Positions 36,402 through 46,516 of a stretch of DNA of 64,000 nt are shown piece by piece. The stretch lies in assembly GCF_029893345.1 (NCBI RefSeq), contig NZ_JARXVE010000008.1, forward strand, positions 186,001 to 250,000, given 5' to 3'. The notes under the pieces were generated by a model, which saw only the letters and a list, made by a program, of their open reading frames with translations, was not told the DNA's origin and made no database searches. This DNA comes from Mycolicibacterium frederiksbergense (GTDB lineage Bacteria > Actinomycetota > Actinomycetes > Mycobacteriales > Mycobacteriaceae). Within the stretch, counting starts at the first letter, position 1, and every line of letters starts with the position of its first letter. The translations under genes were made by a program, and so were the position numbers.

Positions 36402-36860
36402 GTGCCTCGCTACAACCAACTCGACGAGCTTCTGGTGCGCATCCACATCGTTCGCCAGCGCCCGGGTTGGCGACGCCGACTGATCGACGCGTCGGGCAGC
36501 GTCCCATCGCTGTCGACGCTGCGGGTGTTGCGGGCCGTCGAACAACGCGAGCAGGGCGGACAGGGCGCCTCCATCGGCGAGGTGGCCGAATACATGGCCG
36601 TCGAGCACTCGACCGCCAGTCGCACCGTCACCAACGTGGTCGCCGCCGGCCTGCTGACCAAAGCCCTCGCCGCCGACGATCAGCGCCGGTGCGTGCTGAT
36701 GCTCACCGACGCGGGCCGCTCGGCATTGGCCGCGGTGACCGAACGGCGCCAGCAGATGGTCGCCGAGACGGTGGCGAACTGGCCGGCGGCCGATGTGGAC
36801 CGACTCGTCGACCTGCTCCAGCAACTCGTCACCGATTTCGAGCGGGAGGTGGGTCCGTGA
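36402..36860 (+). CDS. MarR-family transcriptional regulator
   Basis: A 152-residue winged-helix regulator. GASIGEVAEYMAVEHSTASR is the recognition-helix region and DDQRRCVLMLTDAGRSALAA the wing. The start is taken at GTG 36402 because the upstream in-frame ATG (36384) lies inside the palindrome; this is uncertain. The stop overlaps the start of the MFS gene (GTGA). The arrangement suggests a drug-responsive repressor of its neighbouring transporter. Confidence 0.83.
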   Translation: MPRYNQLDELLVRIHIVRQRPGWRRRLIDASGSVPSLSTLRVLRAVEQREQGGQGASIGEVAEYMAVEHSTASRTVTNVVAAGLLTKALAADDQRRCVLMLTDAGRSALAAVTERRQQMVAETVANWPAADVDRLVDLLQQLVTDFEREVGP

Positions 36861-38107
36861 CGGCCCGAGTCACCGCCCGCCCGCAACCACGCGGCGCACT
36901 GCGACTGATGTTCGACCCGGTCTTCGGTGCGCTGTTCTGGGGCAAGATCTTCTCCGTCGTCGCGGTGTGGACCCACGGCATCGTGGCGGCCATCGTGATC
37001 TACGACGCCACCGGTTCGGCGGTGATGGTGGGCCTGGTCGGCGTCGCGCAGTTCCTACCCCAGCTCATCCTCAGCCCGACCAGCGGCAAGTGGGCCGATA
37101 CCGGCAACCCGGCCCGCCAGATCCTGTGGGGCCGGGTGCTGTGCATCATCGGCTCCGGGTCGACCGCGGTATGGCTGGCGGCGGCACCCGGCCTGCAGGG
37201 CAGCGCCGCGGCCATCCCGGTACTGGTCGGCTCAACCCTCGTCGGCTTCGGATTCGTCATCGGCGGTCCGGCCATGCAGTCCATCGTGCCCAGCCTGATC
37301 CGGGACGGCGAACTGCCGACCGCCATGGCGCTCAACAGCATTCCGATGACCATCGGCCGCATCCTGGGCCCGGCCATCGGCGCCTATCTGGCCGCCAACC
37401 TCGGTGCCGCGCCGGGCTTCGCGATCAGCGCGGGCCTGCACCTGGTGTTCGCCATCTTCCTGCTCTTGGTCACCTTCCCGACCCAGCCGGAGCGCAGCCC
37501 CGACGGTGACTACCGGGTGCGCGCGGCGCTGGCCTACGTCTGGCGGGATCGTCCGCTGCTGCTGGCCCTGCTTGCCGTGACCACCGTCGGGTTCGCCTCC
37601 GACCCGTCGATCACGCTCACCCCGTCGATGGCCGAGGCCCTCGGCGGCGGCGCAGACCTGGTCGGTGCCCTGTCGGCGGCGTTCGGCATCGGCGCGGCCG
37701 TCGGCATGGTGGTGCTGGCCACGTTGCGCGGACGGCTGGCCGCCGCGCGGGTATCGGCGATCGGGCTGTGGCTGCTTGTGGCCGGCAGCGGTCTGCTGGC
37801 CCTGGGCACCACCGCCGCGTTGGCGCTGACCGGGTTCGCGATCGCGGGGCTGGGCTTCGGCTGGGCGATGACCGGTCTGAGCACCGTCGTACAGGAGCGG
37901 GCGCCCGACGAACTGCGCGGCCGCATCATGGCGCTGTGGCTGGTCGGCTTCCTCGGGTCGCGCCCGTTCGCCGCGGCACTGTTGGGCGGCGCGGCCGATG
38001 TGTTCAATGTGCGGGTGGCCTTCGTCATCGCCGCCGCGGTGACCCTGGCGGTCGCGCTGGCCACCCGGCCCGGCGCGTTGTCGGGCCCAAACCCGGCAAC
38101 CGCCTGA
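36857..38107 (+). CDS. MFS transporter, drug-efflux-like
   Basis: A 416-residue integral membrane protein with about 12 hydrophobic segments. It begins MTARVTARPQPRGALRLMFD (GTG start 36857, overlapping the marR stop). The MFS loop motif appears as LSPTSGKWADTGNPARQILW, similar to the G-x-x-x-D-R-x-G-R-R pattern between helices 2 and 3. It belongs to the MFS_3/enterobactin-exporter-like group by overall look. Substrate unknown; control by the MarR protein is likely. Confidence 0.83.
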   Translation: MTARVTARPQPRGALRLMFDPVFGALFWGKIFSVVAVWTHGIVAAIVIYDATGSAVMVGLVGVAQFLPQLILSPTSGKWADTGNPARQILWGRVLCIIGSGSTAVWLAAAPGLQGSAAAIPVLVGSTLVGFGFVIGGPAMQSIVPSLIRDGELPTAMALNSIPMTIGRILGPAIGAYLAANLGAAPGFAISAGLHLVFAIFLLLVTFPTQPERSPDGDYRVRAALAYVWRDRPLLLALLAVTTVGFASDPSITLTPSMAEALGGGADLVGALSAAFGIGAAVGMVVLATLRGRLAAARVSAIGLWLLVAGSGLLALGTTAALALTGFAIAGLGFGWAMTGLSTVVQERAPDELRGRIMALWLVGFLGSRPFAAALLGGAADVFNVRVAFVIAAAVTLAVALATRPGALSGPNPATA

Positions 38108-38131
38108 CCCGGTCTCCTATCGTGTCTGTCG

Positions 38132-41100
38132 ATGGCACTGCACCTGCACCGGGCCGAGCGCACCGATCTGCTCGCTGACGGGCTCGCGGCTCTGCTGTCG
38201 CAGCCTCTGTCCGACCCGTTCGCCCAGGAGCTGGTGCTGGTGCCGGCCAAGGGGGTGGAGCGCTGGCTGAGCCAGCGGCTGTCGAACCGGTTGGGGGTGT
38301 GCGCGGCGGTTGAGCTACGCAACCCGCATTCGCTGATCGCCGAGCTGACCGGGACCACCGAGGAAGATCCGTGGTCGGCCGACGCCATGGCCTGGCCGCT
38401 GCTGGCCGTCATCGACGAGAACCTGGACCGGCCGTGGTGCGAGCCGGTGGCCACCCACCTCGGCCACTTCGAGATCGGCGAGGAACACGAGCTGCGCCAG
38501 GGCCGGCGGTATGCGGTGGCCCGACGGCTGGCCGGGCTGTTCGCCTCCTACGCGCGGCAACGCCCGCAGCTGCTGGTCGACTGGGCCGGTCTGCCCGATG
38601 ACCTGTCCTGGCAGGCCCCGTTGTGGCAGGCCCTGGTCGACCGGATCGACGCCGACCCGCCGCACATCCGGCACGCCAAAACCCTTGCCCGGCTGACTGA
38701 ATCGCCCAGCGACCTGCCCGAACGGCTGTCCTTGTTCGGGCACACCCGGTTGCCGGTCACCGAGATCGAACTGCTCACCGCGCTGGCCACCCATCACGAT
38801 CTGCATCTGTGGTTGCCGCACCCCAGTGACGATCTGTGGCAGTCACTGGCCTCGGCCAAGGGCCCACTCCCCCGGCGTGCGGACACCAGCCACCGCGATG
38901 TGGGCCACCCGCTGCTGGCCACCCTCGGCCGCGATCTGCGCGAGCTGCAACGCGGGCTGCCGACCCCGGACACCGACGAATACATCCGCCCACCCGCCGC
39001 TGCCGCCGAGCCCGACACCCTGCTGGGCTGGCTGCAATCCGATATCGCCGCCAATGCGGTCCGCCCGGCCGGGCGGGTGCACCGACGCGAGGACCGCTCC
39101 GTGCAGGTGCACAGCTGTCACGGCCCGGCCCGGCAGATCGAGGTGCTGCGCGAGGTGCTGCTGGGCCTGCTCGCCGATGATCCGACGCTGGAACCGCGCG
39201 ACATCCTGGTGATGTGCCCCGACATCGAGACCTATGCGCCGTTGATCACGGCCGGGTTCGGGCTGGGCGATGTGCAGGGCGCGCATCCGGCGCACAAACT
39301 GCGGGTGCGGTTGGCCGATCGTGCTCTGGTACAGACGAATCCGCTGCTGTCGGTGGCCGCGTCGCTGCTGGCGCTGGCCGGTGGGCGCGCCACCGCCAGT
39401 GAGGTGCTCAACCTGGCCGAGTCCGCCCCGGTGCGGGCCCGGTTCGGGTTCACCGACGACGACCTGGAGGCCGTCACCACCTGGGTGCGGGAGGCCAATA
39501 TCCGCTGGGGTTTCGATCAGGAACACCGCCGCCCGTACGGGGTCGAATTCCTGCACAACACCTGGCGTTTCGGTATCGACCGGGTGCTGGCCGGGGTGGC
39601 GATGTCCGACGACTCGCATGCCTGGCTGGGCACCACGCTGCCGCTCGACGATGTCAGCAGCAATCGGGTCGAATTGGCCGGCCGGTTCGCCGATTTCGTG
39701 GCCAAACTCCACGAAACCGTCCGTCATCTCAGCGGGGTGCGCCCGCTGAGCGAGTGGTTGGCGGCGCTGTCCGCCGGGATCGAGGGGTTGGCCGCCTGGG
39801 ATGAGGAGTGGCCCGCCGCCCAGGTGCAGCGCGAGTTCGCCGAGATCGGCGAGGCTGCCGGCGCCGCCGAAACCCCGATGCGGCTCCCGGATATCCGGGC
39901 GCTGCTGGACCGGCACCTGGCCGGCCGACCCAGCCGGGCCAACTTCCGCACCGGCACCCTGACGGTGTGCACCATGGTGCCGATGCGCTCGGTGCCGCAC
40001 CGGGTGGTGTGTCTGGTCGGGCTCGACGACGGAGTGTTTCCGCGGCTGGGCGCCATCGACGGCGACGACGTGCTGGCCCGCGACCCAATGACCGGTGAGC
40101 GCGATATCCGCTCGGAGGACCGCCAACTGCTGCTCGACGCGATCGGCGCGGCCAGCCAGACCCTCGTCGTCACCTATACCGGGGCCAACGAATACTCCGG
40201 CCAGCCCCGCCCGCCGGCGGTGCCACTGGCCGAGCTGCTCGACACCCTCGCCCTCACCACCGAGCAGCCGGTGCACGTCGTCACGACACATCCGTTGCAG
40301 CCGTTCGACATTCGCAACGTCACCCCCGGTGAGCTGGTGCCCAGCGGTCCGTTCACCTTCGACCCGATTGCGCTCACCGCCGCGCAGGCCAGCGCCGGGC
40401 AGCGGGCGCAGCGCCCGGTGTTCTTCGCCGACCCACTGCCGCCACCGCCGATAGCCGATGTCGCGCTGGAGGATCTGGCCACGTTCTTCAAGGATCCGGT
40501 GAAGGGGTTCTTCCGGGCCCTGGACTACACCTTGCCGTGGGATGTCGATGGGGTGTCGGATGTGATGCCCGTCGAAATCGACGCCCTGCAGGAATGGACC
40601 GTCGGCGACCGCATGCTCGGCGACATCATGCGCGGTATGACCCCGGCCGACGCCCAGCAGGCCGAGTGGCGCCGCGGCACCTTGCCGCCCGGCCAATTGG
40701 GTTGGCGCCGCGCGGTCGCCCTGCGCGACCAGTGCGCTCTGCTGGCCACCGAGGCGCTGCACTACCGCGACGCTGACCCGCAGGCCTATGACATCGACAT
40801 CGATCTGGGCACCGGACGGCGGCTGACCGGCACGGTCTCCGCGGTGTTCGGCGACCGGCTGGTGTCGGTGTACTACTCCAAGCTGGACGGAAAGCACCTG
40901 TTGCAGTCCTGGATTCCGTTGTTGGCGTTGGCCGCTGGATACCCGGACCGGGATTGGTCGGCGGTATGCATCGGGCGGCCCCGGCGTGGCGACACCCCAC
41001 GCGTCGAGGGGCTGGGGCGTCCGGACAATCCGATCGAACTGCTGGCCGATCTGGTGGCGATCTACGACGCGGGCCGGCGCGAGCCGCTGCCGCTACCCGT

Positions 41101-41335
41101 CAAGACCTCCTATGCGTGGGCGGCCGCGCGGCACGCCGGTGACGACCCGGAGCGCGAGGCCGCATTCCGTTGGCGCAGCGGCAGATTCCCCGGCGAGGAT
41201 GAGGCGCCGGCGCATGTGCGGGCCTGGGGTCGGGGCGCCCCGTTGAGCCGGCTGACCGGGTTGGGCGAGTACGCCGAGCGGTTGTGGCTGCCGGTCTTAC
41301 AGGCCCAGCAGCGGGCCGAGGGGGCGGCGCGATGA
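38132..41335 (+). CDS. recC: Exonuclease V gamma chain RecC
   Basis: A 1067-residue RecC, the Chi-recognition and scaffold subunit of RecBCD. The N-terminus MALHLHRAERTDLLADGL then VLVPAKGVERWLSQRLSNRL is typical, with ILVMCPDIETYAPLI near residue 353, MVPMRSVPHRVVCLVGLDDG near 625 and SGQPRPPAVPL later. Its helicase-like domains are inactive in the family. The stop codon overlaps the recB start, the first of two coupled junctions. In mycobacteria RecBCD serves single-strand annealing while AdnAB resects breaks (literature knowledge). Confidence 0.94.
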   Translation: MALHLHRAERTDLLADGLAALLSQPLSDPFAQELVLVPAKGVERWLSQRLSNRLGVCAAVELRNPHSLIAELTGTTEEDPWSADAMAWPLLAVIDENLDRPWCEPVATHLGHFEIGEEHELRQGRRYAVARRLAGLFASYARQRPQLLVDWAGLPDDLSWQAPLWQALVDRIDADPPHIRHAKTLARLTESPSDLPERLSLFGHTRLPVTEIELLTALATHHDLHLWLPHPSDDLWQSLASAKGPLPRRADTSHRDVGHPLLATLGRDLRELQRGLPTPDTDEYIRPPAAAAEPDTLLGWLQSDIAANAVRPAGRVHRREDRSVQVHSCHGPARQIEVLREVLLGLLADDPTLEPRDILVMCPDIETYAPLITAGFGLGDVQGAHPAHKLRVRLADRALVQTNPLLSVAASLLALAGGRATASEVLNLAESAPVRARFGFTDDDLEAVTTWVREANIRWGFDQEHRRPYGVEFLHNTWRFGIDRVLAGVAMSDDSHAWLGTTLPLDDVSSNRVELAGRFADFVAKLHETVRHLSGVRPLSEWLAALSAGIEGLAAWDEEWPAAQVQREFAEIGEAAGAAETPMRLPDIRALLDRHLAGRPSRANFRTGTLTVCTMVPMRSVPHRVVCLVGLDDGVFPRLGAIDGDDVLARDPMTGERDIRSEDRQLLLDAIGAASQTLVVTYTGANEYSGQPRPPAVPLAELLDTLALTTEQPVHVVTTHPLQPFDIRNVTPGELVPSGPFTFDPIALTAAQASAGQRAQRPVFFADPLPPPPIADVALEDLATFFKDPVKGFFRALDYTLPWDVDGVSDVMPVEIDALQEWTVGDRMLGDIMRGMTPADAQQAEWRRGTLPPGQLGWRRAVALRDQCALLATEALHYRDADPQAYDIDIDLGTGRRLTGTVSAVFGDRLVSVYYSKLDGKHLLQSWIPLLALAAGYPDRDWSAVCIGRPRRGDTPRVEGLGRPDNPIELLADLVAIYDAGRREPLPLPVKTSYAWAAARHAGDDPEREAAFRWRSGRFPGEDEAPAHVRAWGRGAPLSRLTGLGEYAERLWLPVLQAQQRAEGAAR

Positions 41336-44300
41336 ACGTTTTCGACCTGCTTGGTCCGCTGCCGAAACCGAACAGCACCACGGTGCTGGAGGCCAGTGCG
41401 GGCACCGGAAAGACCTTCGCGCTGGCCGGTTTGGTGACCCGGCTGGTGGCCGAGGGCACCGCGACGCTGGATCAGATGCTGCTGATCACCTTCGGCCGGG
41501 CCGCCAGCCAGGAGCTGCGGGAGCGGGTGCGCGCCCAGATCGTCGGGGCGCTGGCGGCGTTGGAGGATCCGGCGCGCGCCGACAACGATCTGCTGCGGTA
41601 CCTGATCGCCGAGGATCAGCAGGCCCGCGGCCAGCGGCTGCGCGACGCGCTGGCCGGTTTCGATGCCGCGACGATCGCGACCACGCACCAGTTCTGCCAG
41701 ATCGTGCTGAAATCCCTTGGCGTGGCCGGGGACAGTGATTCCGGTGTGACGCTGGTGGAAAGTCTTGACGAGCTGGTCTGCGAGATCGTCGACGATCTGT
41801 ATCTCGCCCATTTCGGGGCGCAGCGCGATACCCCCGAGCTGGGCTATGCCGAGGCGCTCAAGCTGGCCCGTGTGGTGGTGGCCAACCCGGCGACCGAGCT
41901 GCGCCCGCTGGAGCCCGAGCCGGAGTCCCCGGCGGGGGTGCGTTTGGCGTTCGCGCGGGCGGTGCTGGCCGAGTTGGAGATTCGCAAGCGCCGCCGTGGT
42001 GTGCTGGGCTATGACGATCTGCTGACCCGGCTGGCCGGGGCCCTGGCGGCTGAAGGCTCTGCCGCCCGGGTGCGGATGGCCCAGCGCTGGCCGATCGTGA
42101 TGGTCGACGAGTTCCAGGACACCGATCCGGTGCAGTGGCAGGTGATCGAGCGGGCCTTCTCCGGGCGGTGCACGCTGATCCTGATCGGCGACCCCAAGCA
42201 GGCGATCTACGCATTCCGCGGCGGGGACATCGACACCTACCTGCGGGCCGCGGAGACCGCCGGTGACAAACAGACCCTGGGCACCAATTGGCGCAGCGAC
42301 AGCGCGCTGGTCGACCGGCTGCAGGCGGTGCTGCGCGGCGCCGAGCTGGGCGGTCCCGACATCGTGGTGCACGATGTGCAGGCGCATCATCAGGGCCATC
42401 GGCTGGCCGGGGCGCCACGCAACGATCCGTTCCGGCTGCGCGTGGTGGCGCGGAAACGCACTGGCACCAGGGTGATTCCGATCGCCGATCTGCGCAGCCA
42501 CATCGGCAGGGATCTGGCCGCCGACATCGGTGCGTTGTTGGCCAGCGACGCCACCTTCTGCGGCAACAAGGTGCAAGCGGGCGATGTCGCGGTGATCGTC
42601 GAGACCCATAAGGATGCCCGCGCCTGCCACACCGCACTGCTGGCGGCCGGTATCCCCGCGGTCTACACCGGGGATTCGGATGTGTTCAGCTCCGAGGCCG
42701 CCGAGGACTGGCTGTATCTGTTGGAGGCGTTCGACCAGCCGCACCGGCCCGGGTTGGTGCGGGCCGCCGCGGCGACGCTGTTCTTCGGCGAGACCGCAGA
42801 AACGCTTGCCGCGGGCGGTGATGCGTTGACCGATCAGGTCGCCGACACCCTGCGCACCTGGGCCGGTCACGCCCGGGAACGCGGGGTGGCAGCGATTTTC
42901 GAGGCCGCCCAGCTGGCCGGGATGAGTAAACGGGTGCTGTCCTGGCCGGGCGGTGAGCGGTTGATGACCGACCTGGCCCACATGACCCAGCTGCTCGGAG
43001 ATACCGCGCACCGGGAGGGGTTCGGCCTGGCCGCGCTGCGGGACTGGCTGCGGGCCCAGCGCTCGGAGGGCAGCGGTGCCTCCGAGCGCAACCGCCGCCT
43101 GGACAGCGACGCGGCCGCGGTGCAGATCATGACGGTGTGGGTGAGCAAGGGACTGCAGTTCCCGATCGTGTATCTGCCGTTCGCGTTCAATCGGTATGTG
43201 CCGGAACCGGATCTGGTGTTGTTCCATGACGAAGGGGTGCGCTGCCTGCATATCGGCGGGCCAGATCCGGCGGTGGCCCGGGCCGGGCGGGCCGAGGCTG
43301 CCGCCGATGACAGCCGGCTCACCTATGTGGCGATGACCCGGGCGCAGTCGCAGGTGGTGGCGTGGTGGGCACCGTCCAACGACGAGCCCAACGGCGGCCT
43401 GTCGCGATTGCTGCGCGGCCGTGGCCCCGCTCAGTCGGCGGTGCCCGATCGGGTTGCGCCGGCCAAGGTGTCCGATGAAGAGGCGCTGGACCGGCTGCAG
43501 GCCTGGGCGGCCGCGGGCGGCCCGGTGCTGGAGGAGTCGGTGATCGGTGTGGTTCCCCCGATACCGGCCAAACCGGTGCCAGATGATCTGGCGGCCCGGC
43601 ATTTTCACCGGTCCATAGATACCGCGTGGCGGCGCACGTCGTATTCGGGGCTGCTGCGTGCCGCCGAGGATGCCGCGAGTTCCGGGGTGTCCAGTGAACC
43701 CGAGGTCGTCGAGCTCGACGACGAGTCGACCGACATCGTGGTCGTCGCCCGCGCGCAGGGCGCCGACGTGCCCTCCCCGATGGCGTCGCTGCCGACCGGG
43801 GCCGCGTTCGGCTCGCTGGTGCACGCGGTGCTGGAGACCGCCGACCCGTTGGCCCCGGATCTGGCGGCCGAACTGCAGGCCCAGGTGCTACGACACGCGG
43901 CGCACTGGCCGGTCGAGGTCGGGGCCGACGAGCTGGCCGCCGCACTGCTGCCGATGCATGACACCCCGCTGGGTCCGCTCGCTCCCGGCGTGACGTTGCG
44001 TCAGATCGGTCTGGCAGACCGGTTGTGCGAGTTGAATTTCGAGTTCCCGATGGCCGGTGGCGATCTGCGTGGCGGCGCGTTCGCGCGGCTGGCCGACGTC
44101 GGGGCGCTGCTGGCCGAACATCTGCCCGCCGAGGATCCGATGGCCTGCTATGCCGACCGGTTGTCGACCGGCCTGCTGGGCAACCAGCCGCTGCGCGGGT
44201 ATCTGTCCGGTTCGGTGGATGTGGTGCTGCGGATCGGGCAGCGGTTCGTGATCGTGGACTACAAGACCAACTGGCTGGGCACCGGCGACGCGGCGTTGAC

Positions 44301-44586
44301 GGCGGCCGATTACGGTCGCGAGCGGATGGTCGAGGCCATGTTGCATTCCGACTATCCATTGCAGGCGCTGTTGTACAGCGTTGTGCTGCATCGCTTTCTG
44401 CGCTGGCGACTGCCCGGGTATGACCCGGCCACGCATCTGGGCGGGGTGATGTACCTGTTCGTGCGCGGCATGTGCGGGGCGGACACCCCCGTCGTCGACG
44501 GGCACCCGGCCGGGGTGTTCGGCTGGGAACCGCCCGCGGCGTTGGTGGTGGCACTCTCGGAGCTACTGGATCGGGGGGCCGAGTGA
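41332..44586 (+). CDS. recB: Exonuclease V beta chain RecB
   Basis: A 1084-residue helicase-nuclease. Walker A is EASAGTGKTFALAGLV (residues about 20-35), followed by ITFGRAASQELRERV, Walker B IVMVDEFQDTDPVQW, GDPKQAIYAFRGGDI and the C-terminal UvrD motif LTYVAMTRAQSQV. The nuclease domain is intact: VIVDYKTNWLGTG near residue 975 carries the Asp-Lys pair, with DYPLQALLYSVVLHRFLR after. Start ATG 41332 overlaps recC; the stop TGA overlaps the recD ATG by one base. Confidence 0.95.
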   Translation: MNVFDLLGPLPKPNSTTVLEASAGTGKTFALAGLVTRLVAEGTATLDQMLLITFGRAASQELRERVRAQIVGALAALEDPARADNDLLRYLIAEDQQARGQRLRDALAGFDAATIATTHQFCQIVLKSLGVAGDSDSGVTLVESLDELVCEIVDDLYLAHFGAQRDTPELGYAEALKLARVVVANPATELRPLEPEPESPAGVRLAFARAVLAELEIRKRRRGVLGYDDLLTRLAGALAAEGSAARVRMAQRWPIVMVDEFQDTDPVQWQVIERAFSGRCTLILIGDPKQAIYAFRGGDIDTYLRAAETAGDKQTLGTNWRSDSALVDRLQAVLRGAELGGPDIVVHDVQAHHQGHRLAGAPRNDPFRLRVVARKRTGTRVIPIADLRSHIGRDLAADIGALLASDATFCGNKVQAGDVAVIVETHKDARACHTALLAAGIPAVYTGDSDVFSSEAAEDWLYLLEAFDQPHRPGLVRAAAATLFFGETAETLAAGGDALTDQVADTLRTWAGHARERGVAAIFEAAQLAGMSKRVLSWPGGERLMTDLAHMTQLLGDTAHREGFGLAALRDWLRAQRSEGSGASERNRRLDSDAAAVQIMTVWVSKGLQFPIVYLPFAFNRYVPEPDLVLFHDEGVRCLHIGGPDPAVARAGRAEAAADDSRLTYVAMTRAQSQVVAWWAPSNDEPNGGLSRLLRGRGPAQSAVPDRVAPAKVSDEEALDRLQAWAAAGGPVLEESVIGVVPPIPAKPVPDDLAARHFHRSIDTAWRRTSYSGLLRAAEDAASSGVSSEPEVVELDDESTDIVVVARAQGADVPSPMASLPTGAAFGSLVHAVLETADPLAPDLAAELQAQVLRHAAHWPVEVGADELAAALLPMHDTPLGPLAPGVTLRQIGLADRLCELNFEFPMAGGDLRGGAFARLADVGALLAEHLPAEDPMACYADRLSTGLLGNQPLRGYLSGSVDVVLRIGQRFVIVDYKTNWLGTGDAALTAADYGRERMVEAMLHSDYPLQALLYSVVLHRFLRWRLPGYDPATHLGGVMYLFVRGMCGADTPVVDGHPAGVFGWEPPAALVVALSELLDRGAE

Positions 44587-46235
44587 TGTTGGACGCCTTC
44601 GCCGAAATCCTGGAATCGGCCGATGTGCACGTGGCGCAACGGTTGAGCGCGCTGGCTGGGGAGACCGACCCGTCGGTCGAGCTGGCCCTGGCGCTGGCGG
44701 TGCGGGCGTTGCGCGGCGGCTCGGTGTGTGTGGACCTGCGGTCGGTGGCTGAGCAGGCGCAGTTGCCGCAGCTGCCGTGGCCGGAGGTTGACGGCTGGCT
44801 GGCGGCGGTGGCGGCCAGCCCGCTGCTGGGCACTCCCCCGGTGCTGCGGTTGTTCGGGGATCTGCTGTATCTCGACCGGTACTGGTTGGAGGAGCAGCAG
44901 GTGTGCGACGACGTGCTGGCGTTGGTGGGTGCCAAGCCGGACGGCTCGGTGCCGGATGTGGCGCGGCTGTTCCCGCCGGGTTTCGAGGAGCAGCGGGCCG
45001 CGGCGAAAGTGGCGCTGTCGCAGGGGTTGACGGTGCTGACCGGCGGGCCTGGCACCGGTAAGACCACTACGGTGGCGCGGTTGTTGGCGCTGCTGGCCGA
45101 GCAGGCCGCGCTGGCCGGGCGTCCGTCGCTGCGCATTGCGCTGGCCGCGCCCACCGGTAAGGCCGCCGCGCGGCTACAGGAGGCCGTGCAGCTGGAGGTG
45201 GATCGGCTGGAGCTGGTCGATCGGCGGCGGTTGGCCGGGCTGCAGGCCACCACGCTGCACCGGCTGTTGGGTTCGCGCCCGGATACCTCATCGCGGTTCC
45301 GCCATCACCGGGCAAATCGGTTGCCGCACGACGTGATCGTGGTCGACGAGACCTCGATGGTGTCGCTGACCATGATGGCCCGGTTGTTGGAGGCGGTGCG
45401 TCCGCAGACCCGGCTGCTGTTGGTCGGCGATCCTGATCAGCTGGCCTCGGTGGAGGCCGGGGCGGTGTTGGCCGATCTGGTCGACGGGCTGGGTTCGCGC
45501 GGGGTGGCGGCATTGCGGACCTCGCACCGGTTCGGCGAGTCGATCGGTGCGCTGGCGTCGGCGATCCGGGTCGGGGACGCCGCGACGGCGATGACGGTGT
45601 TGGCGGCCGGCGGCGAACACGTCGAGTGGGTGCGCTCCGAGTCAGTCGAACGGATGCGGGAAGTGCTTGTGCCACACGCGCTTGCGTTGCGGCAGGCGGC
45701 GATCCTCGGGGATGCCCGGGCGGCGCTGGCAACCCTCGATGAGCACCGGTTGTTGTGTGCGCACCGGCGCGGGCCGTCGGGCGTCGCGCAGTGGAACCGT
45801 CAGGTGCAGCGCTGGCTGGCCGAGGCGACCGGGGACCCGATGTGGGCGCCGTGGTACGTCGGGCGGCCAATCCTGGTGACGGCCAATGACTATGGGCTCA
45901 AGCTCTACAACGGCGATACCGGCGTCACGATCGCCACCCCGGATGGGATCCGGGCCGTGGTGGGCGGTTCGGGATCCTTTGCGCCGGGCCGGCTGACCGA
46001 GGTGGAGACCATGCACGCCATGACCATCCACAAGTCGCAGGGAAGTCAGGCCGACGAGGTGACGGTGCTGTTGCCGCCTGAGGACTCGCGGCTGTTGACC
46101 CGAGAGCTGTTCTACACCGCGGTCACCCGGGCCAAGACCCGGGTGCGCGTCGTCGGCTCCGAAGCGGAGGTACGCGCGGCGATCGCCCGGCAGGCGGTCC
46201 GAGCGACCGGCCTGCGGAGGCGGCTGAAGCTCTAA
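44586..46235 (+). CDS. recD: Exonuclease V alpha chain RecD
   Basis: A 549-residue 5'-3' helicase. Residues 1-130 are the N-terminal domain; Walker A is LTGGPGTGKTTTVARLL near 152; IVVDETSMVSLTMMARLL is motif II, and LVGDPDQLASVEAGAVLADL motif III. The C-terminal UvrD-like motif is TIHKSQGSQADEVTVLLP with FYTAVTRAKTRVRVVG. The start ATG 44586 overlaps recB by one base (TGATG). Its end overlaps the convergent small gene by 4 bp. Confidence 0.95.
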   Translation: MLDAFAEILESADVHVAQRLSALAGETDPSVELALALAVRALRGGSVCVDLRSVAEQAQLPQLPWPEVDGWLAAVAASPLLGTPPVLRLFGDLLYLDRYWLEEQQVCDDVLALVGAKPDGSVPDVARLFPPGFEEQRAAAKVALSQGLTVLTGGPGTGKTTTVARLLALLAEQAALAGRPSLRIALAAPTGKAAARLQEAVQLEVDRLELVDRRRLAGLQATTLHRLLGSRPDTSSRFRHHRANRLPHDVIVVDETSMVSLTMMARLLEAVRPQTRLLLVGDPDQLASVEAGAVLADLVDGLGSRGVAALRTSHRFGESIGALASAIRVGDAATAMTVLAAGGEHVEWVRSESVERMREVLVPHALALRQAAILGDARAALATLDEHRLLCAHRRGPSGVAQWNRQVQRWLAEATGDPMWAPWYVGRPILVTANDYGLKLYNGDTGVTIATPDGIRAVVGGSGSFAPGRLTEVETMHAMTIHKSQGSQADEVTVLLPPEDSRLLTRELFYTAVTRAKTRVRVVGSEAEVRAAIARQAVRATGLRRRLKL

Positions 46236-46381
46236 ACGGCGCGGCCGGCGAAGAACGCGCCGGAAACCAGACCGATCACAATGGCCAAGGTGGGCAAGCC
46301 CATCGCCGCAGCCACCACGACGCCGGCGACCGCACTGATGCCGAGCATCAGCAGAAGTACGCCAACAAACGCTCCAAACAT
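46232..46381 (-). CDS. Small hydrophobic membrane protein
   Basis: A 49-residue protein, start ATG 46381 with GGAAGGG upstream: MFGAFVGVLLLMLGISAVAG then VVVAAAMGLPTLAIVIGLVS and GAFFAGRAV. It has one or two membrane segments and almost no charged residues. The stop overlaps that of recD (convergent). It lies 135 bp after the proline-rich gene and could be a tenth operon member or be separate. Family unknown. Confidence 0.6.
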   Translation of the reverse strand: MFGAFVGVLLLMLGISAVAGVVVAAAMGLPTLAIVIGLVSGAFFAGRAV

Positions 46382-46516
46382 TTGACCGCCCTTCCTATGA
46401 CAGCGGTCACAATCTACCCCGACCGTGGGCTGAATCACATGCAAATGGGCCGCGATTCAGATACCGATTCAGCGGCAAAATGCCTAGCTGAGCTTGGTAT
46501 ATGCGGTTCGTGGCGC

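Noticed and set aside
38843..43824. Long minus-strand frames across recC and recB
   Set aside because: Shadows of the recBCD codons; all conserved helicase motifs are on the plus strand.
38132..46235. Phage or defence island around recBCD
   Set aside because: The genes are the standard chromosomal recCBD set in its usual mycobacterial context with no integrase or attachment repeats.
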